Of a stretch of 35,287 bases of DNA, positions 16,555-23,703 are shown one piece after another (the stretch's first letter is position 1; every line of letters begins with the position of its first letter). The stretch lies in NCBI GenBank assembly GCA_035293965.1, contig DATGLW010000073.1, positions 1-35,287 of the forward strand. Direction: 5' to 3'. The DNA comes from DATGLW01 sp035293965 (GTDB lineage Bacteria; Actinomycetota; Acidimicrobiia; Acidimicrobiales; RAAP-2). Under the pieces are notes generated by a model. That model did no database searches, was not told where the DNA came from, and saw only the letters and a list, made by a program, of their open reading frames with translations. Both the position numbers and the translations under genes were made by a program.

Positions 16555-16710
16555 CTACCGCACGCCGGGGAGGCCTGCACGCGCGTCGCGACGGTGAGCG
16601 CAGGTTGCCGGAGAGACACCCCGCATCGCCGCCACCGCACCACGCATCGCCGCCACGACGCCCCGCATCGCCGCCACCGCCCCCCGCATCGCCGCCACGG
16701 CTTGCCTCAT
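16555..16710 (-). CDS. Possible 51-residue heptad-repeat peptide
   Basis: Small open frame upstream of the flavoprotein gene. The ATG at 16710 is preceded by GAGGAGG eight bases upstream, one of the best Shine-Dalgarno matches in the window. The product begins with a seven-residue repeat: MRQAVAA, MRGAVAA, MRGVVAA, MRGAVAA, then MRGVSPA, followed by an Arg-rich tail with one Cys. The repeat is encoded by four 21-bp DNA units, so each unit is exactly seven codons. It ends 48 nt before the next start and could be a leader peptide or small structural protein. It may equally be a chance reading of a DNA repeat. Function unknown. Confidence 0.35.
   Translation of the reverse strand: MRQAVAAMRGAVAAMRGVVAAMRGAVAAMRGVSPATCAHRRDARAGLPGVR
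16622..16705. repeat. Four tandem copies of a 21-bp unit
   Basis: Units start at 16622, 16643, 16664 and 16685, each beginning CGCATCGCCGCCAC with variation in the last 7 bases. The 21-bp period (seven codons) keeps the minus-strand reading frame of the 51-residue peptide open. Divergence falls mainly in one third of the unit. Confidence 0.9.
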
Positions 16711-16822
16711 CGATCCAGCCTCCTCGGTCCCTCGGGTGGCCTCCTCCAACTACTGGGCGATGTCGGCGAGGGAGGTAGCAGCGGGAGGCTCTCGGGCGAG
16801 GGGTGCGCCCAGACGAGGGGGG

Positions 16823-16828
16823 TACAAT
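16823..16828 (+). promoter_or_regulatory. Candidate -10 element (TACAAT)
   Basis: TACAAT, one base from TATAAT, lies 39 nt before the ATG at 16868 in an otherwise GC-rich spacer. A purine-rich stretch (AGGAAAGGGGG) near the ATG is the ribosome binding site. No clear -35 is seen. Confidence 0.45.
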
Positions 16829-16867
16829 AGGGATTGAGCCCTGGGATGGGCAGGAAAGGGGGCCGAC

Positions 16868-17449
16868 ATGGAACCTCGCATGGCGGTCGAGAGGTCCTCG
16901 CACGGTGGTGCTCCAGGCCTCCTTCCCTTCGAGCGCACGGTGCGCGCGTCGGCGCCGGTGCGGGTCCCGTTCAGGGACGTCGAACGCGCGGTGCGCCTGT
17001 GCCTGGCCGCGCTGTTGCAGCCCTCGGCGTCCGGCGCGCAGCCGACGGACGGGCGACTGGTCGTCGACGTCCACGTGCGAGGACGGTTCGGGCGCATGCG
17101 GGTTCCCGTGGTGGTCGACGTCGAAACGCCTCGCCATCCCGAGGCCGGCGCCGTCGCCCATCTGCGCTGGCGCGCCCGGCGGCTCCCCAAGCTGTTCCCG
17201 ATCATGGACGCTGACCTGTCTGCCCACCCCAGGCTCGACGACGGCTCGGAGCTCGCGCTCTCCGGGAGCTACCGGCCGCCGCTCGGACCGCTCGGCGTGC
17301 TCGGCGACCTGGTCGTCGGCCGGCTGGCCCACTCGACGACCCAGGCGTTGGTCGAAGACCTGGCTGCCGCCATCGAGTCGGGGCGCGGCGGGTGCGGCGC
17401 AGTGAGTGCCGGCGTGGAGGGCGTGGCCCGCGGCTTGCCCTTGTCGTAG
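16868..17449 (+). CDS. Hypothetical protein, possibly SRPBCC/START-like
   Basis: Protein of 193 residues without a family I can name with confidence. A variable N terminus is followed by alternating strands (about 20-135: FERTVRASAPVRVPFRDVER, VVDVHVRGRFGRMRVPVVVD, HLRWRARRLPKLFPIMDADL). After that comes a Gly/Pro-containing segment (LALSGSYRPPLGPLGVLGDL) and a C-terminal helix (STTQALVEDLAAAIES). A beta-rich body with a long final helix resembles the SRPBCC/START ligand-binding fold, offered as a hint only. No signal peptide or membrane helix. The ATG at 16868 has a purine-rich ribosome site and TACAAT upstream. It precedes the VOC gene on the same strand by 60 nt. Confidence 0.7.
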   Translation: MEPRMAVERSSHGGAPGLLPFERTVRASAPVRVPFRDVERAVRLCLAALLQPSASGAQPTDGRLVVDVHVRGRFGRMRVPVVVDVETPRHPEAGAVAHLRWRARRLPKLFPIMDADLSAHPRLDDGSELALSGSYRPPLGPLGVLGDLVVGRLAHSTTQALVEDLAAAIESGRGGCGAVSAGVEGVARGLPLS

Positions 17450-17509
17450 GCTCGGGCGCGAGGGCGCGATCTTCCGGAACGGTCCCGGGACCGCCTGGAA
17501 GGAGCAGCC

Positions 17510-17881
17510 ATGGCCGTGGAGCTGAACCACACGATCGTCCCCAGCCGCGACAAAGTCGTGTCGTCGACCTTCCTCGCCGACGTGCTCGGGCTTCCCAAGC
17601 CGACACCCTCCGGGCACTTCATGGCCATCGAGCTGGCCAACGGCGTCAGCCTCGACTACGACGACCGCGACCAAGTCGTGCCTGCGCACTACGCGTTCTT
17701 GGTCTCCGAGGCCGAGTTCGACGCGGTCTTCGCGCGGGTGAGGGCACAGGGCATCACCTACTACGCCGACCCCGGCCACACCAAGCCGGGCCAGATCCGC
17801 GAGCACCACGGCCGAGGCTTCTACTTCTCGGACCCCGATGGGCACAACATGGAGGTGCTGACGCGGTCCTCGACCGGCTGA
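17510..17881 (+). CDS. VOC-family (glyoxalase/bleomycin resistance-like) protein
   Basis: Vicinal oxygen chelate protein of 123 residues, a single module with two beta-alpha-beta-beta-beta units. The metal-binding positions are visible: H7 in LNHTIV, H60 in PAHYAFLV and E115 in DPDGHNMEVLTR. The family covers glyoxalases, extradiol dioxygenases, thiol transferases and antibiotic-binding proteins, so the reaction cannot be given. A strong GGAAGGAG precedes the ATG at 17510. It follows the hypothetical gene on the same strand and is separated from the convergent FtsH-like gene by a strong hairpin. Likely cytosolic. Family assignment is firm. Confidence 0.92.
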   Translation: MAVELNHTIVPSRDKVVSSTFLADVLGLPKPTPSGHFMAIELANGVSLDYDDRDQVVPAHYAFLVSEAEFDAVFARVRAQGITYYADPGHTKPGQIREHHGRGFYFSDPDGHNMEVLTRSSTG

Positions 17882-17898
17882 TCGCCGGCCCGCCGGTT

Positions 17899-17930
17899 CC
17901 GAGGTCCCGCCGGCACCGGCGGGACCTCGG
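17899..17930. terminator. Strong bidirectional hairpin between convergent genes
   Basis: CCGAGGTCCCGCCGG, 2 nt, then its exact reverse complement: a 15-bp perfect inverted repeat between the VOC stop (17881) and the convergent FtsH-like stop (17945). There is no T-tract, as is common in high-GC actinobacteria. Confidence 0.75.
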
Positions 17931-17944
17931 CGGACCGCCGCCGG

Positions 17945-19873
17945 TCAGGCTCCGAGGTCCTCGGCGGGTGCTGGCGAGCGGTGGGCAGCCGAGATGAGCT
18001 CGAGGATCTCGGCCCCGACGAGCTCGTCGCGCTCGAGCAGCGCGTCGCGCAGCTGCTCCACGATGTGGCGGCTGCCTTCGATCATCGAGCGGGCCTCGGC
18101 GGCGGCCCGGCGGAGCAGCCTGTCCACCTCGTCGCGGCCCGCGTCCGTGGCCAGCACCCTGGCGGCGAGGTTGCCGGCGCCCGGGTGCTCCGGCGCGGCT
18201 GCCGACACCAGGGTCGAGCCCATGCCGAGGGCGCCCACCATGTGGCACGCGGCGTCCGTCGCCGCCTTGAGGTCGCCGGCCACGCCCGAGGACGTCTCGC
18301 CGAAGAAGACCTCCTCGGCCGCCATGCCGCCCATGGCGATCTGGATGAGGGCATGGATCTCGGTGCGCGTCTTGGTGAAGCGCTCCTCGGTCTCCGAATG
18401 TGACAGGAGGCCGAGGGCTTCCTTGCGCTTCACGATCGACAGCACGTCCAGCTTGCGACCCTTGCCGACCAGCCAGGCCACCGTGGCGTGGCCCGCTTCG
18501 TGGGTGGCGATGAGGCGGCGCTCGGCCTCGGTGTAGACGACGTCCTGGGCGAGGCCGATCTCACCGGTGAGCTTCGCCTTGGCCACGTCGTCCCAACTGA
18601 GCGCTGCCGCACCACGCCGAAGGGTCCAGACCAGCGCTTCGTCGAGCAGGCGCTCGATCATGACCGGCGAGTAGCCGGCCGTCATCGCTGCCAGGGCATC
18701 ACGTCGCTCGGGACGGTCCAGGTCGGGGTCGTGGGCCTTCTTGGCGAGGTAGTAGTCGATGATGTCGCGCCGGCCGGCCCTCGTGGGGAGGTCGAAGTAG
18801 ATCGAGCGGTCGAAGCGACCAGGGCGCAGCAGCGCCGGGTCGAGGTCGGCGGCCCGGTTGGTGGCGCCGATGACCAGGATGTTGGCCGGGCGCACCGCCG
18901 GCTTGCGCAGCTGCCTCGTCGGAGGCAGCCAGGCGTTCAGCGCTTCGACGGCGAGGCCGGCCAGCCTCGCACCGAGCGGAGGGGCCTCGAAGGATTGCAG
19001 CTGGATGAGCAGCTCGTTGACCACGCCCGCCACGCCCTCACGCCTGCCGAGGCCGGCGTCGCCGCGCGAGGCGCCGATGGCGTCGATCTCCTCGATGAAG
19101 CCGATGGCGCCACCCTCGCGCCGTGCATAGCGGCGGAGCGCCCGGAAGTAGGAGCGGATCTTGCGGTTCGTCTGGCCGTAGAACATCGACTGGAACGCCG
19201 AGGAGGAGACGAACAGGAAGGGCACGCCGGCCTCGGTGGCCATGGCCCTCGCCATGTGCGTCTTGCCGGTGCCCGGCGGGCCCTCGAACAAGATGCCCCG
19301 CCGAGGCGTGCCGCCCATGGTCTCGGCGAAGGTGCGGTGGGCGAGGAAGAGGTTGAGCGTGCGCACCACCTCGTCGAGGACCGCCCCGGCGCCGCGGACG
19401 TCGGCCAGGCGCACGCCCGTCTCACCGGGCCGGTACAGCACGTGGGGCGACCGGCCCGCCCCGAGCAGGGGCACCACCATCACCGCGGCCAGCACGACCA
19501 GGAGGAGCACGCCCGGCGCGTAGGGCCCCCACGCTGCGGGCAGGTGGGGGAACCCGAAGGGACCACGGTGCCACACGAGGTCGCGCACCAACAGGAGGAC
19601 GGCGATCGGAGCCAGGACGGCGGCGGCCTTCCACATCCGCCCCTGCCGGAGGCGCTCGCGCGCCGCCCCCACGTCGGCACTGGCCGGCGCGACCACGCCC
19701 GCCAGGGCCAGGCTGCCTGCCGGTGCCAGGGCCCGTGCCGGTCGCCCGGGCACCGGGCCGGCCGGTGCCTGCCCGGGGCTGGCCTCGGCCGCACGCGGGT
19801 GCGGCGCGCGGGATCGGCTGCCGTGCGGGCGGTCGCCCTCCCCGGCCCCCAGGTAGGAATGTGACGGACGCAT
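17945..19873 (-). CDS. FtsH-like membrane AAA+ zinc metalloprotease, atypical
   Basis: Membrane-bound AAA+ protease related to FtsH. With the ATG at 19873 (AAGGGG nine bases upstream) it has 642 residues; an ATG at 19954 would add 27. An N-terminal Pro/Ala-rich tail is followed by two membrane segments (about 82-101 and 116-139). The AAA module has Walker A GPPGTGKT (198-205), the second region of homology (GATNR and DPALLRPGRFDR, 345-356) and a C-terminal peptidase with HEAGH (458-462) and a third zinc ligand in SSGVAGDLKAAT. Oddities: Walker B reads GFIEEIDAIG, with Glu for the usual first Asp. About 35 extra residues sit between Walker B and the second region of homology. Only about 15 residues lie between the membrane segments, so the usual FtsH external domain is absent. 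It is probably a second, specialised FtsH rather than the housekeeping copy (inference). Confidence 0.88.
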   Translation of the reverse strand: MRPSHSYLGAGEGDRPHGSRSRAPHPRAAEASPGQAPAGPVPGRPARALAPAGSLALAGVVAPASADVGAARERLRQGRMWKAAAVLAPIAVLLLVRDLVWHRGPFGFPHLPAAWGPYAPGVLLLVVLAAVMVVPLLGAGRSPHVLYRPGETGVRLADVRGAGAVLDEVVRTLNLFLAHRTFAETMGGTPRRGILFEGPPGTGKTHMARAMATEAGVPFLFVSSSAFQSMFYGQTNRKIRSYFRALRRYARREGGAIGFIEEIDAIGASRGDAGLGRREGVAGVVNELLIQLQSFEAPPLGARLAGLAVEALNAWLPPTRQLRKPAVRPANILVIGATNRAADLDPALLRPGRFDRSIYFDLPTRAGRRDIIDYYLAKKAHDPDLDRPERRDALAAMTAGYSPVMIERLLDEALVWTLRRGAAALSWDDVAKAKLTGEIGLAQDVVYTEAERRLIATHEAGHATVAWLVGKGRKLDVLSIVKRKEALGLLSHSETEERFTKTRTEIHALIQIAMGGMAAEEVFFGETSSGVAGDLKAATDAACHMVGALGMGSTLVSAAAPEHPGAGNLAARVLATDAGRDEVDRLLRRAAAEARSMIEGSRHIVEQLRDALLERDELVGAEILELISAAHRSPAPAEDLGA

Positions 19874-20204
19874 GGGACCCTTCCCCTTCGGCTCGGCCGA
19901 GACGTCGCTCTTCGCCATCCCCGCCACCCGGGCCCCGCCGCCCGGCTGTGTCATCGCACCGCCATGGCCCCGATCGTGTCAGAGCGGTGCCAGTGTGTCG
20001 AGGTCCGGTACCGCGCCCGTCCCGTTCGCGTCTCATCCGCAGCCCAGGCGACGTCGCAACGGCAGCGGGCCGGATGGATGGCGCGCTCGGTCGAGGCGGC
20101 CGCCGCGTGCCAACTCGCCGTGCTCCCCCTCCCTTCACATCCCCGTTGCAACCGCTGCCGCGGGCACCCGGAGGCCGCTCCCGGGCCCAACAGGCCCCCG
20201 CCGG

Positions 20205-20219
20205 TACCATGCGGCCATG
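20205..20219 (+). promoter_or_regulatory. Leaderless promoter (-10) of the MaoC gene
   Basis: TACCAT (20205-20210) is followed by 6 nt and the ATG at 20217; no Shine-Dalgarno is present. Confidence 0.45.
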
Positions 20220-21089
20220 GCCAAGCCCGCCATCCACGTCGGCACCACCTTCGAAGAGCGGGCCGGTCGCGTCGACGAGGATGCGGCGATCGCGTACGCC
20301 CTCGCCACCAACGACCCGAACCCGATCTACCAGCGCGGGGGCGCGGTGCCGCCCCTCTACACGGTCTCGCTCATCCTCCCCGCCTACATCGAGGGCCATG
20401 GCAGGAGCGCCGATCCCGGTGCCGTCGAGGGGGTGCGTGGGGGCGTCCACGGCGAGCACGACGTGTACTTCCACGCGCCGGTGGTGCCCGGCATGGCAGT
20501 GCGGTGGGCGGACACCGTCCACAGTGCCCGGCAGACGCCGGCAGGGGCGATGCTGACCCAGCGGATCCTCGTCACCGACGAGGATCGCAACCCCCTCGTC
20601 GAGCACTTCTGGTCCACCCTGCTCATCGGCGGCACCATCGAGGCCGACCTCGGGCCGCCCCTCGCCGACCACACGTTCCCCGCCGACGCGCGCGACCGGC
20701 CCATCGGCAGCCGCACCTTCGAGGTCACCGGCGACCAGACGTTCCGCTACGCGGGGGCTTCGACCGACCACGCGGCGTTCCACGTCGACGACGGAGCCGC
20801 GAGGCAGGCCGGGTTCCCGGGCAAGTTCCTCCAGGGGCTGTGCACCTTCGCCATGTGCAGCGGGGCGGTGGTCGAGCTGGCGGCAGGCGGCGACCCGGCT
20901 GACCTGCGGCGCCTGGCGTGCCGGTTCGCGGCGCCGGTCTTCCCCCGCAGCGAGCTGACCGTCGAGCTCTTCGACGCGGGCCACACCCCCGAGGGCGGCC
21001 GCGCCGTGGCCTTCGAGGCTCGCTCGGGGGGTGCCACGGTCATCAGGCACGGCCGTGCCGAGCTGGCCCCCGCCGGGGGGAGCGGGTGA
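20217..21089 (+). CDS. MaoC-like double hot-dog dehydratase/hydratase
   Basis: Probable (R)-specific enoyl-CoA hydratase or related thioester enzyme, 290 residues with two hot-dog halves. The N-terminal half (about 1-145) carries a degenerate segment (YALATNDPNPIYQ); the C-terminal half carries the catalytic-type segment GASTDHAAFHVDDGAARQAG followed by FPGKFLQGL, matching the MaoC hydratase-2 pattern with active-site Asp and His. One active and one degenerate half is typical of double hot-dog hydratases. The ATG at 20217 has no Shine-Dalgarno but a TACCAT 6 nt upstream. Its TGA overlaps the GTG of the next gene (GTGA), suggesting coupling. The pathway is CoA-ester oxidation or steroid/branched-chain degradation; the substrate is unknown. 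Confidence 0.85.
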   Translation: MAKPAIHVGTTFEERAGRVDEDAAIAYALATNDPNPIYQRGGAVPPLYTVSLILPAYIEGHGRSADPGAVEGVRGGVHGEHDVYFHAPVVPGMAVRWADTVHSARQTPAGAMLTQRILVTDEDRNPLVEHFWSTLLIGGTIEADLGPPLADHTFPADARDRPIGSRTFEVTGDQTFRYAGASTDHAAFHVDDGAARQAGFPGKFLQGLCTFAMCSGAVVELAAGGDPADLRRLACRFAAPVFPRSELTVELFDAGHTPEGGRAVAFEARSGGATVIRHGRAELAPAGGSG

Positions 21090-23539
21090 GCCCGCAGCGA
21101 GGGGGGTCAGGGGGACGGCGCCCCGAGAGGGCCGGCTCGCTGCAGGGCATCTTCAACTTTCGCGATCTGGGCGGCCGCCCGAACGTGCACGGAGAGACGG
21201 TCCGGCGCGGCCTCGTGTACCGCTCGGGCGCCCTGCACGAGGCGACGCCCGGGGACCTCGAGGTCCTGGCGTCGCTCGGGATCGAGGTCGTCTACGACCT
21301 GCGGACCAAGCGCGAGCAGCAGCGCCGCGCCGAGCTTCCCGGTGCCCGCGTGGTCAGCCTGCCGATCTTCAGCCGCGAGGCGCCCCGCCACGACCTGTCC
21401 GCGGCGACCGACGCCGAGGCCTTCTTGACCGCCGTGTACCGCTCGACCCTCGAGCACAGCGCGCCTGCCTTCGCTGCCCTCTTCGAGGGCCTCGCTGCGC
21501 CCGGTGGCCTGCCGGCGGTGTTCCACTGCACCGTGGGCAAGGACCGCACCGGGCTGGCAGCTGCGCTCCTGCTCGCGGCCCTCGACGTCGACGAGGAGGA
21601 GATCCTCGCCGACTACGAGCTGACGGCGCTGGCGCCCCGCCCGGCGTGGCTGGCGCGCCTGGTGGACGAGCAGGTGGCGCGCCACGCCGACCCTGCGGTC
21701 GCCGCGGGCGTCTTCGGGACCCAGCCGGGCGCGCTGGCGACGGTGCTGGGTGAGCTCCGCGAGCGTTGGGGGGGCGTGCGGGCCTACCTCGAGGAACAGG
21801 GGGGCCTGGCGCCGGGTACGATCGATCTGCTGCAGGACCGGCTCGTGTCCGAGGGTCCTCGAGGTGCAGGGCCGGGCCCCGTGTCGCGTGGCACGGGGCA
21901 CAGCGGAAGCACGGGGCACGGCGGAAGCACGGGGCACAGCGGAAGGGTGAGCAGCGATGCGGGCCCGAGGGCCGGGGCCGCCAGCAAACGGGTGCGAGAA
22001 GGGGGTCAGGCCATGGCCGCAACGTGGAGCTTCGAGCTGTTCATCGACGGCGCCTGGGAGCAGGGGGAGGGCGGCAACGCCATCGAGGTGATCAACCCTG
22101 CCACCGAGGAGCCGATCGGGTCGGTGCCCGAGGCGACGGCCAAGGACGCCGTGCGGGCCATCGAGGCCGCGCGCCGGGCGTTCGACGAGGGACCCTGGCC
22201 GTGGATGAAGCCGGCGGAACGCGCGGCCGTGCTGCGCAAGATGGGCCAGGCGCTTCTTGCCCGCTCTGCCGAGCTGCACGACCTGATCGTCGCCCAGACC
22301 GGGTCGGTGGGCTTCGTGACCGACGCCATCCAGGCCGCCGGCTCGATCGGCATGTTCTTCTCGAACGCCGACCTGGCCGAGCATAGCTTCCAGTGGGTCG
22401 AGGTCGACCCGCCGACCGGGGCGCCCACGGGCATGGCCGGGTCGGCCCTCGTGCGCGAGCCCGTCGGGGTGGTCGGTGCCATCACGCCGTTCAACTTCCC
22501 GTTCATGCTCAACGTCGTGAAGACGGCGCCGGCACTCGCGGCCGGTTGCACGGTCGTGCTCAAGCCGCACCCGTGGACCCCCCTCGACGCCTTCCTCATC
22601 GCCCAGGCGGCCGAGGAGGCCGGGGTGCCGCCCGGTGTGCTCAACGTGGTGCCCGGCGGCGCCGAGGTGGGGGAGACCCTGACCACGAGCCCCATGGTCG
22701 ACATGATCACCATGACCGGCTCGACGGCAACGGGGCGGCGCATCATGGCTGCCGGCGCGCCCACCATGAAGCGGCTGCACCTCGAGCTCGGGGGTAAGAG
22801 CGCCCAGGTGGTGCTCGACGACGTGAGCGAGGACTACGCGCGCTCCATCGGCTTCGGCGCCGTGCTCGTCCACTGCGGGCAGGGATGCGTCATCCAGACC
22901 CGGCTCCTGCTTCCCGAGCACCTGCTCGACGCCTACAAGGAAGGCGTGCGCCAGGCGCTCGGCCAGGTCAAGATCGGCGACCCGCGTGACCCGGACACCA
23001 CCCTCGGCCCGCTCATCCGCGAACAGCAGCGCCAGCGGGTCGAGGGGCTCGTCGCGTCGGGCATCGAGGAGGGGGCAGAGGTCCTCTGCGGCGCCAAGCG
23101 CCCCGAGGGCTTCGAGAAGGGCTTCTTCTACGAGCCGACCGTCCTGGTCGGGGCCAACCACATGCGGATCGCCCAGGAGGAGATCTTCGGCCCCGTGTTG
23201 ACCGTCATCCCGTACTCGGGCAAGGACGCGGATGCCGTGCGGATCGCCAACGACTCGATCTACGGGCTGGGCGGCGGTGTGATCGCCGCCAACACCTCCC
23301 GGGCGTTCAACGTCGCCCGCCAGATCAGGGCGGGCAGCATGAGCGCCCAGGGCGTGGGCTCGGCGGCCGTGGCCGACCTCGGTCCCGGCGGCGGCCAGGG
23401 TCCGGGGTGGGGCCTCGCACCCGCCGGGATCGGCCAGCGGGGCGCGTTCGGCGGGTACAAGCACAGCGGCGTGGGGCGCGAGTGGGGCCACCACGGGTTC
23501 GCCGCCTTCACCGAGGTGAAGTCGATCAGCTGGAGCTGA
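21086..23539 (+). CDS. Tyrosine-phosphatase domain read through into aldehyde dehydrogenase
   Basis: From the GTG at 21086 (overlapping the MaoC stop; GGGGGGAG upstream) the frame stays open for 817 codons. Residues about 15-265 form a tyrosine/serine phosphatase of the Y_phosphatase3/MptpB type: FNFRDLGGRP near the start and the P-loop HCTVGKDRTG with nucleophile C148 and R154. That is a full-length phosphatase, yet no stop follows. A linker (about 265-309) contains TGHSGS, TGHGGS and TGHSGR from an 18-bp tandem repeat. Residues 310-817 are a complete aldehyde dehydrogenase. The aldehyde dehydrogenase also has its own good start at 22013, so a fusion protein, a separate dehydrogenase, or both could be made. 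The open frame is certain; the fusion product is inferred. Confidence 0.6.
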   Translation: MSPQRGGSGGRRPERAGSLQGIFNFRDLGGRPNVHGETVRRGLVYRSGALHEATPGDLEVLASLGIEVVYDLRTKREQQRRAELPGARVVSLPIFSREAPRHDLSAATDAEAFLTAVYRSTLEHSAPAFAALFEGLAAPGGLPAVFHCTVGKDRTGLAAALLLAALDVDEEEILADYELTALAPRPAWLARLVDEQVARHADPAVAAGVFGTQPGALATVLGELRERWGGVRAYLEEQGGLAPGTIDLLQDRLVSEGPRGAGPGPVSRGTGHSGSTGHGGSTGHSGRVSSDAGPRAGAASKRVREGGQAMAATWSFELFIDGAWEQGEGGNAIEVINPATEEPIGSVPEATAKDAVRAIEAARRAFDEGPWPWMKPAERAAVLRKMGQALLARSAELHDLIVAQTGSVGFVTDAIQAAGSIGMFFSNADLAEHSFQWVEVDPPTGAPTGMAGSALVREPVGVVGAITPFNFPFMLNVVKTAPALAAGCTVVLKPHPWTPLDAFLIAQAAEEAGVPPGVLNVVPGGAEVGETLTTSPMVDMITMTGSTATGRRIMAAGAPTMKRLHLELGGKSAQVVLDDVSEDYARSIGFGAVLVHCGQGCVIQTRLLLPEHLLDAYKEGVRQALGQVKIGDPRDPDTTLGPLIREQQRQRVEGLVASGIEEGAEVLCGAKRPEGFEKGFFYEPTVLVGANHMRIAQEEIFGPVLTVIPYSGKDADAVRIANDSIYGLGGGVIAANTSRAFNVARQIRAGSMSAQGVGSAAVADLGPGGGQGPGWGLAPAGIGQRGAFGGYKHSGVGREWGHHGFAAFTEVKSISWS
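21891..21944. repeat. Three tandem 18-bp units in the phosphatase-dehydrogenase junction
   Basis: The unit GCACGGGGCACAGCGGAA occurs at 21891-21908, 21909-21926 and 21927-21944 with a single A/G difference in the middle copy. The 18-bp period is six codons, so expansion keeps the frame and yields a Thr-Gly-His-Ser/Gly-Gly-Ser repeat. Confidence 0.95.
22013..23539 (+). CDS. Aldehyde dehydrogenase (NAD(P)-dependent)
   Basis: The alternative product of the 3' part of the long frame: the ATG at 22013 is preceded by GGGGG about seven bases upstream and gives 508 residues, normal for the ALDH superfamily. It oxidises an aldehyde to its acid or acyl-CoA with NAD(P)+. N-terminal FELFIDGAW begins the dehydrogenase fold; GSTATGRRIM contributes to the cofactor site. 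The general base E258 lies in LHLELGGKS and the nucleophile C292 in CGQGCVIQT, at the usual spacing of 34. A Gly/Pro-rich insertion near the C terminus (PGGGQGPGWGLAPAG) comes before FGGYKHSGVGREWG. The substrate cannot be assigned. It is convergent with the nitroreductase gene across a strong hairpin. Confidence 0.9.
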   Translation: MAATWSFELFIDGAWEQGEGGNAIEVINPATEEPIGSVPEATAKDAVRAIEAARRAFDEGPWPWMKPAERAAVLRKMGQALLARSAELHDLIVAQTGSVGFVTDAIQAAGSIGMFFSNADLAEHSFQWVEVDPPTGAPTGMAGSALVREPVGVVGAITPFNFPFMLNVVKTAPALAAGCTVVLKPHPWTPLDAFLIAQAAEEAGVPPGVLNVVPGGAEVGETLTTSPMVDMITMTGSTATGRRIMAAGAPTMKRLHLELGGKSAQVVLDDVSEDYARSIGFGAVLVHCGQGCVIQTRLLLPEHLLDAYKEGVRQALGQVKIGDPRDPDTTLGPLIREQQRQRVEGLVASGIEEGAEVLCGAKRPEGFEKGFFYEPTVLVGANHMRIAQEEIFGPVLTVIPYSGKDADAVRIANDSIYGLGGGVIAANTSRAFNVARQIRAGSMSAQGVGSAAVADLGPGGGQGPGWGLAPAGIGQRGAFGGYKHSGVGREWGHHGFAAFTEVKSISWS

Positions 23540-23610
23540 ACCCCCGGCTCGACCCGGCGGCTCGTCGCACCGCCCTCCTGCTCGCCACCCCGCCCGGGGT
23601 CGCACCGGCC

Positions 23611-23638
23611 CCCCGCCGGGTGTTGCAGCCCGGCGGGG
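23611..23638. terminator. Hairpin between convergent aldehyde dehydrogenase and nitroreductase genes
   Basis: CCCCGCCGGG, 8-nt loop, CCCGGCGGGG: a perfect 10-bp GC stem in the 164-nt convergent spacer. No T-tract. A probable bidirectional intrinsic terminator. Confidence 0.65.
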
Positions 23639-23703
23639 CGCGCCGACGCGCCCGGGGCACGAAGGTTCGGCCACGGTCACGCTGCCCTCGTGCGAGCGGC
23701 TCC

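Noticed and set aside
16622..16705. CRISPR-like array
   Set aside because: Four directly abutting 21-bp units without unique spacers; a tandem repeat, not a CRISPR.
15041..17845. 934-codon minus-strand open frame
   Set aside because: It crosses the cupin, flavoprotein, hypothetical and VOC genes in another frame or strand. Its translation is Arg/Gly/Pro-rich without any family motif: a GC-bias shadow.
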